From NCBI RefSeq assembly GCF_000189635.1, contig NW_002476399.1:284415-348414 (forward strand): a DNA stretch of 64,000 bases, in the 5' to 3' direction. The translations under genes and the position numbers were made by a program. The notes beneath the pieces were generated by a model that did not search any database, was not told where the DNA came from, and worked only from the letters and a program-made list of their open reading frames with translations. Shown here piece by piece: positions 50,606 to 60,628 of this stretch; positions within the stretch are counted from its first letter, which is position 1, and every line of letters starts with the position of its first letter. The stretch is from Tetrahymena thermophila SB210. Taxonomy: Eukaryota; Ciliophora; Oligohymenophorea; Hymenostomatida; Tetrahymenidae.

Positions 50606-51134
50606 TATTTATTATATTTGTAAATGTTTTGTAGAAGTATAAAAATTGCTTTATTATTTTTATATCAATCTTTCAAATACATACTAATATAAATATAAAT
50701 AAGTTGAAATAGAAAAACTATTTATTTATGGTGAATAAAATTTTTTTTCTTTCTCAAAATATATTTAAAAAATTAATAAAAAATTTACCAAAAATAGAAT
50801 TTTTTTACAAATAAAAAATTGTAAATTTATATATGTTTGTTAAAATTCTGTTAATTAAAAATATGAATGAATATGCTTTCTGTAAATAATTTATATTAAA
50901 AAATAAATTTATAAATTTTTTAACATTATTTTTTTTAATTGTATTAAGCAAAAAATAGTGAATTGAAAAACAATTTAAACTAGATATTTTATAATTAATA
51001 ATTATAATTATTGAAATTATTATAAAATAGTAATAATAGCTTATTATTTATTTGTTTAAAATGTATTATAAGATAAAAATACCTTATTAAATGTTATTTG
51101 TTTTAAAGAAAAATTAGAGTGTAAATGTTATTTT
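50606..51134. other. Spacer
   Basis: The first ~120 bases are the 3' flank shared with the two downstream paralogues. The remainder resembles 57830-58120, the flank upstream of the gene at 58413, so it too belongs to the duplicated unit. Confidence 0.5.
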
Positions 51135-52510
51135 CATATTACTTAGCAATAGAAACCTATGATTAATAATAGACACTCTTAACTAATTTTTAATTAATTA
51201 AGACATTAACTAATTAGCCCAGTTTATCTAATAACTAATTAGAATATATAAAACACTTTTATTTTTTATTAATAAAACAATCATTAATCAAATAAATAAT
51301 GGGAAAATATTTGATTAAATTTTTTAAGATATAAAATAATTAATCAATACAGAAAAAATTTTAGTAAGTTATTCATTAAAAAATAATTAAATACTTAAAA
51401 AAAATTCCTAAAATATAAAAATTCATGCTACCACAAATATATTAAAAGAAGTGCTCTTATCATGCGAATAATTATCATATTACTTAGCAATAGAAACCTA
51501 TGATTATAATTGACACTTTTAACTAATTTTTAATTAATTAAGACCTTAATTAATTAGCCCAGTTAATCTAATAACTAATTAGAATATTAAAAATTGAGAT
51601 AAAAACACTTTTATTTTTTATTAATAAAATAATCATTAATCAAATAAATAATGGGAAAATATTTGATTAAATATTAGTCAATACAGTATAAATTTGAGTA
51701 AATTTATCATTAAAAAATAATTAAATACTTAAAAGAAATTCCTAAAATATAATAAACTCTAGCTACCACAAATGTATTAAAAGATGTGCTCTTATCATGC
51801 GAATAATTATCATATTACTAAGCAATATAAACCTATGATTATAATAGACACTTTTAACTAATTTATAATTAATTAAGACCTTAACTAATTAACCCAGTTT
51901 ATCTAATAACTAATTAGAATATTAAAAAGTGAGATAAAAACACTTTTATTTTTTATAAATAAAATAATCATTAGACAAATAAATAATGGGAAAATATTTG
52001 ATTAAATTTTTTGAGATATAAAATAAATAGTCTAAACAGTTTAATTTTTGTAAATTATTCATTAAAAATAATTAAATACTTAAAAGAAATTCCTAAAATA
52101 TAAAAACTCATGCTACCACAAATATATTAAAAGAAGTGCTCTTATCATGCGAATAATTATCATATTGCTAATCAATAGAAACCTATGATTATAATTTACA
52201 CTTTTAACTAATTTTTAATTAATTAAGACCATAAATAATTAACCCAGTTTATCTAATAACTAATTAGAATATTAAAAAGTGAGATAAAAATACTTTTATT
52301 TTTTATTAATAAAATAATCATTAGTCAAATAAATAATGGGAAAATATTTGATTAAATTTTTTGAGATATAAAATAAATAGTCTAAACAGTTTAATTTTTG
52401 TAAATTATTCATTAAAAATAATTAAATACTTAAAAGAAATTCCTAAAATATAAAAACTCATGCTACCACAAATATATTAAAAGAAGTGCTCTTATCATGC
52501 GAATAATTAT
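51135..52510. repeat. Four-unit tandem array of a gene's 5' end
   Basis: Units at 51135-51475, 51476-51810, 51811-52160 and 52161-52510 (341, 335, 350, 350 bp). Each starts with CATATTACTTAGCAATAGAA and ends with GTGCTCTTATCATGCGAATA, the latter being codons of the zinc-binding N-terminus of the gene at 52460. So what has been amplified is the promoter region plus the first ~17 codons. Units 1, 3 and 4 keep an ATG at the equivalent place; unit 2 has TAG there. A single related copy lies upstream of the gene at 58413. Confidence 0.85.
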
Positions 52511-54082
52511 TTAACATATTTGCAAATAGGTTAAAAAAAGCAAAATTAAATTGGAGCTTGCTATGAATGTATCACATCTAATGATTTGTCAGGTGAAAAT
52601 TTGATACTAATAAAAGATATTTTAAATATATCCCAAGATAACCCTATTTCAAAGAAATATCCTTTTTTATAGGATAAAAAACTTGTAAGTAATATATTAA
52701 GTGAGTACATTTCATAGGAATATAAAGACCCGTTAAAAGAGACACTAACTTTTTTGGGATAATTAAAGGATAAGGTTATAAATTCAATTGTAAATATCGA
52801 AAAATCTATTCAATAAAATCCCTAATAATATTTTGTTAACAAAGAAGACCTTCTCAATTCCTATTAAGAAATCTCTTAAAAGGGTAAATTTTTAGATTTC
52901 TTTAAAGATTATATACTTGAATCTGGCGATTAAGGGTAATAATTATCATAATTTTTGTTTGAGTTAAATAAAAATTAACAAGAAAATACTCAAATCTTAT
53001 AATCTAAATTAGAAAATTTCCAAAAAACTCAAGTGTTTATAAAGTAATAATAATCATTTTAGCTAAGATTTTAAGATATCACATTGAGTATTATCGACAT
53101 CATTGGAAAAATATTATCTTTTGATAATAAGAAAGATTGTTTTTACTAGTAAGTAGAGAATAATTTGTAAACCATTAACAACCAACTTGAAACATTCAAA
53201 TAACTTTTTTTACCTTCCAATTAAATTATAGTTGATAACTAAAAAAAGGAAACAATTCATTAATTCATAAACTAAAATAAAAAAGATATCTCTTATGAAT
53301 TGCTAAAGTTAACTAAAATTATTTATAATTAAGAAATAAAACTAAATGAAAGCCAAAAAGAACATGTGGTATATTATGAATAAAAAATAAAATAAATTTA
53401 AGAAAATCTTACAAAATTTGAAAGGAATCTTTACTAGATAACCAGTTGGTACATATTTTAAATATCGAATAAATTTCACATTTCAAACAACTTAATTTAT
53501 AATTATAACAAACATCAATAATTTACTCGTATTACTCCAAATTCCTTCTAAATAACACATCTTGCTCAAAATAATGATATACTAATCAGATGTATAAACT
53601 AATATAATTTTTCAGAAATATCTCACTAACACAGTATAAAGGCTAATTAATTATATAAAATTTAATTAGAATTTAAGCCATTTTAGAATTAAGAATCTCA
53701 ATATACATTCTGTATTGGACTAAAATAGTACAATTTACAACAAAAATAATACAATTCTCTCCAATAAGCGCAATCTTACTTTTTTTCTAATACTGCAGTT
53801 CAAGGTAGACTTAACACAAGAGTCAAGTAAGGTGTACACATCTTTAATTAAAATATCTCTGATAGTGTATAGATGAGAAAATTAGAAGTCATATTCTGCT
53901 TGTAAAACAAGTCATTTACTTTACTTGACTTCCCAAGAAGAGAGAATATTATTATTGCAGAAGACCAAAGATTAGAAAAAATAGATTTAAATTAAAAATA
54001 TTACTTTTTCATGGCAATTAAAGGAATATAAGAAATCAATATAATGTAGTTTTTACAGTGTCCATAAAATTAATAAATTTGA
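52460..54082 (+). CDS. Zinc-binding coiled-coil protein, family B copy 1
   Basis: Single exon, 540 residues, TGA stop. N-terminal metal site of C-x2-H ... C-x2-C type (KKCSYH, then GACYEC), like one half of a B-box or small zinc knuckle. Residues ~60-330 are Gln/Lys-rich and helical (coiled coil), e.g. FQKTQVFIKQQQSFQLRF. The C-terminal ~170 residues form a compact beta-rich domain with PFQNQESQYTFCIGL and RKLEVIFCL. The overall plan recalls TRIM-like proteins without a RING, but the C-terminal fold is not one I can name. The start ATG is in the last unit of the tandem array; the sibling at 58413 starts six bases later at ATGTAT, which here reads ATATAT. Confidence 0.75.
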
Positions 54083-55413
54083 ATGAAACATTAATTAATT
54101 AGAGTATTGTATATTTGTAAATGTTTTCATAGAAGTATTAAATTGCTTTAGTTATTCTTAAATCAATCTTTCATATACAAATTAGAAATAGAATAATATG
54201 AAATAGAAACCAATTTATTATGAATAAAAAATTAAAAACATTTCAATGTTAAAAAATATTTTACAAATAAATTTTAGAATTTGGCTTTGAATATAAATAT
54301 CAAGTCAATTATTATCCTTTATAATTTTTTTTTTAACTTTTATTCCAAATAAATAAGAAAGATTTTTTTTAAATTTAAGTATTTTTGGCGGATTTATGAA
54401 AAAACTATAAATATTTAAAACAAATAAGTCAAAATTAATTTTTATCAATTTAATTTTTTCAACAAATAGTAAAGATATCTGTAAAAAATTAAAATTGTAT
54501 TCTGTTTATGAAAATGCCTCTCTTTGATTTATTTATTTTATCTAAACCTAAAAGATCTCATAATAATTTTTTATTTTGCAGTCTATCAAAAAGTCTATTT
54601 AAAATTATATCTCATCAAAGAAAATGTTTATCTAATTTACTGTTATTAAAAAATAAAATTTATATAAGATATTAATTGATTTGTGAGTTATTATCAAATT
54701 ATTTTTATAAACAACTTTTTCCTTATGAAATTATTTTTAGAATTTTATATTTAAAAGTTACTTTTGATTTATTAAAATATATACTTAATTAGAAGACACT
54801 ATTTGATCTAACTAACCAAAATCTTAGTTCCTTGATTTATGGAAAAGCTGAATTATTGTTGGTGAAGAGGCGGCTGTTTTGATACTTCTTGTGAAAAATT
54901 GTATTGAGAAGCTTTATAGCTTATTTTTTGTTTGAAACATTATTATCTCTGGTTATTAATGAAATAAATTAAAAGAACATATCAGATTATTATGCTTTTA
55001 ACTCATATACACATGGTTTTTAATTCAGGAGGAGGAAGGGTGCAATTTATATAATTAAACTAAGATAAATTTCTGAAAATAAATTAACCAATAAGTGGCC
55101 ACAAGATGACTGAACCCAAGGGTTCAAATACATACATATATGTACTTGTTCAAACATAATATTATTCTTTAATTAACAGAAAATGTTTAAGCAAGCAATT
55201 TTTATTCAAGTAAGTTTACTTCAAAATAAATAGCTTTGTTCATTTTTTTTCTTCAAAGTTATTGTTTTTAATCCAAATATTTAGATAGATGATACACAAA
55301 AAAATATTTGATAAGCTAACCTTTTTTTTATTAATTAATTAAAAAATTTGTTTTCTTTCTCCTTTTTTTAATAAAAATAAACTGATAAATTATGTTGTTG
55401 TTTTTTTTTAAAT

Positions 55414-55455
55414 CTGATAAATTTTGTTATTTAATTAAATGACAAAATTTATCGG
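55414..55455. repeat. 42-base near-perfect palindrome
   Basis: Arms CTGATAAATTTTGTTATTTAA and its inverse, centred at 55434/55435, differing only at two base pairs. It sits in a cluster of CTGAT(A/T)(A/T)AATT words upstream of the gene at 55618. Could form a cruciform or hairpin; may be a terminal piece of a small mobile element. Confidence 0.7.
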
Positions 55456-55494
55456 AAAATTTTTATTTAATAAAATAAATTCTGATTTAATAAA

Positions 55495-55510
55495 ATAAAT
55501 TCTGACAAAA
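55495..55510 (+). repeat. Left member of an inverted repeat flanking a gene
   Basis: ATAAATTCTGACAAAA here, and its exact inverse TTTTGTCAGAATTTAT at 57603-57618. The pair brackets the gene at 55618-57210 and nothing else. Confidence 0.6.
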
Positions 55511-55617
55511 TTTTTTGGATAAATTCTGATTAATAAAAAAAATGGCTTATTAAATACAGATAAAAACCTAGATAAAAATTATAAACAATTAAAAAAAATA
55601 AAAAATAACAAAAAAAA

Positions 55618-57210
55618 ATGAGTGAAAAAGTATAATAAAACAAATAATTTGAAAAAAAATGCGAAATTCATGAAGGCTAAGATATTATCTATATACAAAC
55701 GGGTGACTAGAAATAAAAATAAATAGGAGTATGCGTAGAGTGTATAACAGCTAATGGACTATAAGGATAGAATTTGATGACATTAAATTCAATTCTTAAT
55801 GATATGAAAAATGAAAACTCAATATCTTAAAGTTACCCTCATTTTAAAGGTAATGATATTCTTAAGAAATATTCAGCATCTTACAATTCATTAGGATACT
55901 TGGATCCATCAAAATAAATCGAAGAATATAATGAAATATTTGCTAATTCTTTATAATTTATCAAAAATGCTTTGAAGTAAAAGCAAGATACGCATTTTGT
56001 TGACAAAATTGGTCTTATTAATTCATATAACAAAGTTGCTTAAAAAGGTGAATTTCTAACTAACTTTAATGATTATATGAGTGATACAAATGACAAAGGT
56101 TAAAAATTCAAAGTATTTTTAAATGAATTAAATCAGAAATCAGAAAGTAATGTGTAATTTTTGACAGAAAAATTAAGATAATTTGAAAAGACTCAAACAC
56201 TTTTATCAAAATTATAACCAATTAAAGAACAGCTTCAAAAAATCAGTCATAATATTGTAGATTTTATTAAAAAAATAATAACATTTGATGAGAATAATGA
56301 TTCATTTTACAAGTAGATTGAAAATAATTTGATAGGAATAAATTAATAATTTGAGTATAATAATTCATTATTTTAACCTCAGAATTCAGTCATGAATTAT
56401 CAAGCTTCAATAAAAATATCATTTTAACAATTCATGTATTAAGACTGTTAATTATAACAGTTTGAATCAATATAATTATTCCAAAAGATGCTAAGTTTAA
56501 AAAATTAACTAGATTTTAACCTAAAATAAAATTCAAACTAAAATAAAATCTCTCAAATCTAAACTTTAATTGAATAATTTAATATAGAAAATACGAGAGC
56601 TGTTGACAATTATTTTTTGGACTTATCAAAAAACATTTATATTTCAAATAATCTTGATATTGATTATAATTAACTGGGTAAATTTGTTTAATTTAGATAT
56701 AATACAGCATTAATTAATAAAATTCATCCTAATAATAATTATATTATAAAGTATTAAAATCAAAATAACTTTATAGAAATATTTAACACTTTAAAAATCG
56801 ATAATTAGTAACACTATCGAGTTTAGTTAGAGATCAAACCCTTTTTACAATCTGAAAATTAATATACTTTTGAAGTTGCAATTTAAAATTTTCCTAATAA
56901 TTATCAAAGAAATTAGAGGTTTGTTTTATCAAGCAAACATTATTTAAACGCTTAAAGCATATAACTTGATTAAGGCATTACAATATAAAATTAAGGAATA
57001 CCTTGCCGCCAATAAATGCGAAAATTAGAAATTCAATTCTGCCTTAAAAATAAACAATTCACTCTAAGTGATCTTCCAAACAGATAATATGTCATAGATA
57101 ATAAACTAGAAAGCATTGATTTAACCAAAGAGTTTTATTTCTTTATAAATACCCAACAAGTTGATGAAATAAATATCATAGAATTTAAATAATTAAAACA
57201 AATTCGTTGA
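55618..57210 (+). CDS. Zinc-binding coiled-coil protein, family B copy 2 (divergent)
   Basis: Single exon, 530 residues. The metal site is Cys15-x2-His18 ... Cys39-x2-Cys42 (KKCEIH, VCVECI). A coiled coil of about 250 residues follows, then the C-terminal beta-rich domain (KPFLQSENQYTFEV, RKLEIQFCLKNKQFTLSDLP). It aligns end to end with the genes at 52460 and 58413 but at clearly lower identity, and its 5' and 3' flanks are unrelated to theirs. It is the oldest or a transplanted member: the flanking inverted repeat and the hairpin at 57498 occur only around this copy. Likely a cytosolic scaffold; no enzyme motif seen. Confidence 0.75.
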
Positions 57211-57497
57211 TGTAGTTAAAATAGTAGATGATGAATATTTTATATTGGTTTTTTGTTTTTTTATGAAAACTTTTTTAATTATTTTAATTTTAAAGGTAAA
57301 TATTCTTTTATTTAAATTTTATTAAATTTAATAATAATATTTCATTTTACAAATAAGTTCTTTGAATATCTAATATTTATTAATCTTTTTTCATTAAATT
57401 TATATTTTTTAAAATAATCTTTCTTTCTAACTTGTTTATTTTACAGTTAAAATTAACAATAATAGTTAAGACTTCTCAATAATATTGCCAATCCAGG

Positions 57498-57545
57498 TAT
57501 TGAAATTCCGCTGACTGGATACACAAAGTCAGCTGAATTTCAATA
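57498..57545. repeat. 19-bp-arm hairpin
   Basis: Arms TATTGAAATTCCGCTGACT (57498-57516) and AGTCAGCTGAATTTCAATA (57527-57545) pair at 18 of 19 positions around a 10-base loop. It is GC-richer than the surrounding DNA and lies about 290 bases after the gene at 55618. It could be a 3' processing structure, a small-RNA precursor or a mobile-element end. Confidence 0.75.
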
Positions 57546-57602
57546 AGTTTTTATTTAAAAATTGAATACTAAGTAGCCTTCTTGTTTTTTATTTTTATTT
57601 TT

Positions 57603-57618
57603 TTTTGTCAGAATTTAT
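57603..57618 (-). repeat. Right member of the inverted repeat flanking a gene
   Basis: Exact inverse of 55495-55510. See that entry. Confidence 0.6.
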
Positions 57619-58412
57619 CAGATATACCTGAGATTTTATTTTTAAAAAAAATGCCTTTTAATTTTTTAAGAAAAATTAATTTTTTATTATTTTCTAAAAA
57701 AGATATTCCTCGCCCATTCCCCTCGCCATAATAAATAGGTTTTACGGTATAATAACAGTAAATTTAGAAAAATATTGTAATTAAATTAATTGATTTTTTT
57801 ATTTTATTTTGTTTAGAGCATTTAAGTTTTATCAAAATAGAATTTGTTTTAGTAATAAAATATTGTATATTTGTTTATATTTGTTTTAAATTCTGTTAAT
57901 TAAACATATAGATGAATATTTTTCCTATAATTCATCTTTAAAAGTAAATTTATAAATGTTTTAATATAATTTTTTTTTAATTGAATTAAGCAAATAATAG
58001 TGCATTGAAGAACTGACAAAACATGATATTTTATAATTATTGAAATATTATCAAATAGTAATATTAAATATTATTTAATATAATTTATTTTAAAGAAAAA
58101 TCAGAGTAAAATCTTTTTTCATATTTTTTAACAATAGAAACCTATGATTATAATAGACAATTTTAATTAATTTTCTCTTTGCCCTATTTATTTATTTAAT
58201 AATTAATTAATTAGAAGAAAATATTTAATTGAGATAAAAGACTTTTATTTTTTATTAATAAAAAAGTCATTAATCAAATAAATCATGAGAAAATATTTGA
58301 TTTAATTCTGTGAGGTATAAAAGGAAGAGTGAATAAAGTATAAATTATTAATTAAAAAATAATTAAATACTTAAAAGAAAATCTTAAAATGTAAAACCTC
58401 ATACAACCTTAA

Positions 58413-60023
58413 ATGTATTAAAAGAAGTGCTCTTATCATAATGATAAAGATATTGAATATTTGCAAATAGGCTCACAAAAGCAGCGTTAAATTGGAGCTT
58501 GCTAAAAATGTATCGTATCTAATGATTTGTCAGGTGAAAATTTGATACTGATTAGCGATATTTTAAATATGTAATCTATAGATAACCCTATTTCAAAGAA
58601 GTATCCTATTTTAAAAGATAAAAAGCTTCTCAGTAATTTATATAATGAGTACATTTCATAGTAATATAATAATCCATTATAACAAGCAAAAACATTTTTG
58701 GAAGAATTAAAGAATAAGGTTATAAATTCTATTCAAAGTATTGAAAAATATATTCAATAAAATTCCTAATAACATTTTTTTGACAAGATCGACCTTCTAA
58801 AATCCTATAATCAAATTTCTTAAAAGGGTAAATTTTTATCTCTCTTTAAAGATTATATGTCTGACTCTACGAATTAAGGTTTAGAGTTATCATAATTTTT
58901 GTTAGAGTTATATCAAAAGAAACAAGAAAATACTCAATTCTTATAATCTAAATTAGAAAGCTTCCAAAAAACTCAAGGGTTTATAAAGTAATAATAATCA
59001 TTTTAGCTAAGATTTTAAGATATCACATCGAGTATTATTGACATCATTGGAAAAATATTAACTTTTGATAATAAGAAAGATTGTTTTTATTAGCAAGTAG
59101 AAAATAATCTGTAAACCATTAACAACCAACTTGAAACATTCAAATAACTTTTTTTACCTTCCAACTAAATTAAAGGTGAAGATGATTTAAAAAAGGAAAC
59201 AATTCATTAATTCATACACTAAAATAAAAAAGATATCTCTTATGAATTGCTAAAGTTAACCAAAACTATTTATATTTAAGAAATAAAACTAAATGAAAGC
59301 CAAAAAGAACATGTGAATGAATAAAAAATAAAATAAATTTAAGAAAATATTCAAGTATTTAACAAAAATCTTTATCATATAGTAAATTAATACAGTTTTG
59401 ATATATCGAATAAATTTCACATTTCAAACAACTTAGTTTTTGATTATAATAAGGTATACTAATTTACCCCTCTTACTCCAAATTCCTTCTAAATAATAAA
59501 TGTTGCTCCAAATAATACTATACTAATCAAATGTATAAACTAATAGAATTATTCAGAAATCTATCACTATAAAAGCATAAAGGCTAATTAATTATATAAA
59601 ATTTAATTAGAATTTAAGCCATTTTAGAATCAAGAATCTCAATATACATTTTGTATTGGACTAAAATAACTCAATACATAACAACAATAACACAATTCTC
59701 TCCAACAAGCATAATCTTACTTTTTTTCAAATACTGCAGTTGAAGGTAGACTTAACACAAGAGTCAAGTAAGGTGTACACATCTTTGATTAAAAGATCTC
59801 TGATAGTGCATAGATGAGAAAATTAGAAGTCATATTCTGCTTGAAATATAAGTAATTTACTTTACTTGACTTACCAAAAAGAGAGAATATTATTATTGCA
59901 GAAGACCAAAGATTAGAAAAAATAGATTTAAATTAAAGGTATTACTTTTTCATGAAAATGCAAGGAATATAAGAAATCAATATGATATAATTTTAACAGT
60001 GTCCATAAATTAAATAAATTTGA
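58413..60023 (+). CDS. Zinc-binding coiled-coil protein, family B copy 3
   Basis: Single exon, 536 residues. Metal site C-x2-H ... C-x2-C (KKCSYH, GACQKC), coiled coil with FQKTQGFIKQQQSFQLRF, and the beta-rich end with KPFQNQESQYTFCIGL. Most of it is nearly identical to the gene at 52460, and the match extends into both flanks, so the two come from a recent duplication of a block of about 2.5 kb. Differences are mostly single-residue, with a few codon indels, and the frame is kept, which suggests both are still used. Start chosen at ATGTATTAAAAG, directly before the first Cys. Confidence 0.8.
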
Positions 60024-60628
60024 GTGAAATATTAACTAATTAGAATATTGTTTTTTGTAAATATTTTCGTAGAAGTATAAAAATTGTTTTAATTATTCCT
60101 ATATCAATATTTCAAATATAAATATAAATATGAATAAACTGAAATAGAAACAATATTTATTTATTCAGTTTAAAATATTTTTTCTCAAAATATATTAAAA
60201 AAATTTTAAAAAAAATCTAACATTTAAAAGTATATTTTGGAATATAATCTAATATAAAAAATATATATAAGTTCGAAAATTTATTTTTGAAAAAAAATAT
60301 GAAGTTAGTTTTTTTCTTTAAAAGTATTTTTTTTAATTCAGAGTTTTCAATAATATTAAAAATTTAGATTAAAAACTAATTTAATTTTAAATATAAGGTA
60401 TATATAAATAATAAAAACTTTAAATTTTGAAAAATTAGATGATTATAATGAAAATATCAAATTAAAAAAGTATTTAATTTTAATTAAAAACAAAAGTCAT
60501 TTAGAATAAACACTTTTAATTACATAAATATTTTAACTTCTCTATCATACTCGAATATATTTTTAGATCTTATTAATAAATGATATATATTTTTATATAT
60601 ATTTCTGCATAGAAAAAATAGTCTCAAA
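60024..60628. other. Spacer between convergent genes
   Basis: First ~120 bases are the shared family B 3' flank, the rest AT-rich DNA up to the 3' end of the leucine-rich-repeat gene. Nothing else seen. Confidence 0.5.

Larger units (their letters stand above)
54083..55617. other. Intergenic region with palindromes
   Basis: About 1.5 kb. The first ~120 bases are the shared 3' flank. A perfect hairpin TGAACCCAAGGGTTCA lies at 55111-55126; its right half looks like a tRNA T-loop but no matching tRNA body surrounds it. A GC-richer patch near 54838-54900 (GGTGAAGAGGCGGCTG) is unexplained. The palindrome and repeat at 55414-55510 are listed separately. Confidence 0.5.
57211..58412. other. Intergenic region
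   Basis: About 1.2 kb. The first 650 bases are unique and include the 57498 hairpin and the right inverted repeat; from about 57830 the sequence resembles 50820-51480 (the duplicated 5' flank of family B). No further gene seen. Confidence 0.5.

Noticed and set aside
55111-55126. GGGTTCAAAT resembling a tRNA T-arm
   Set aside because: No acceptor, D-arm or anticodon arm can be folded around it; it is the right half of a simple hairpin.
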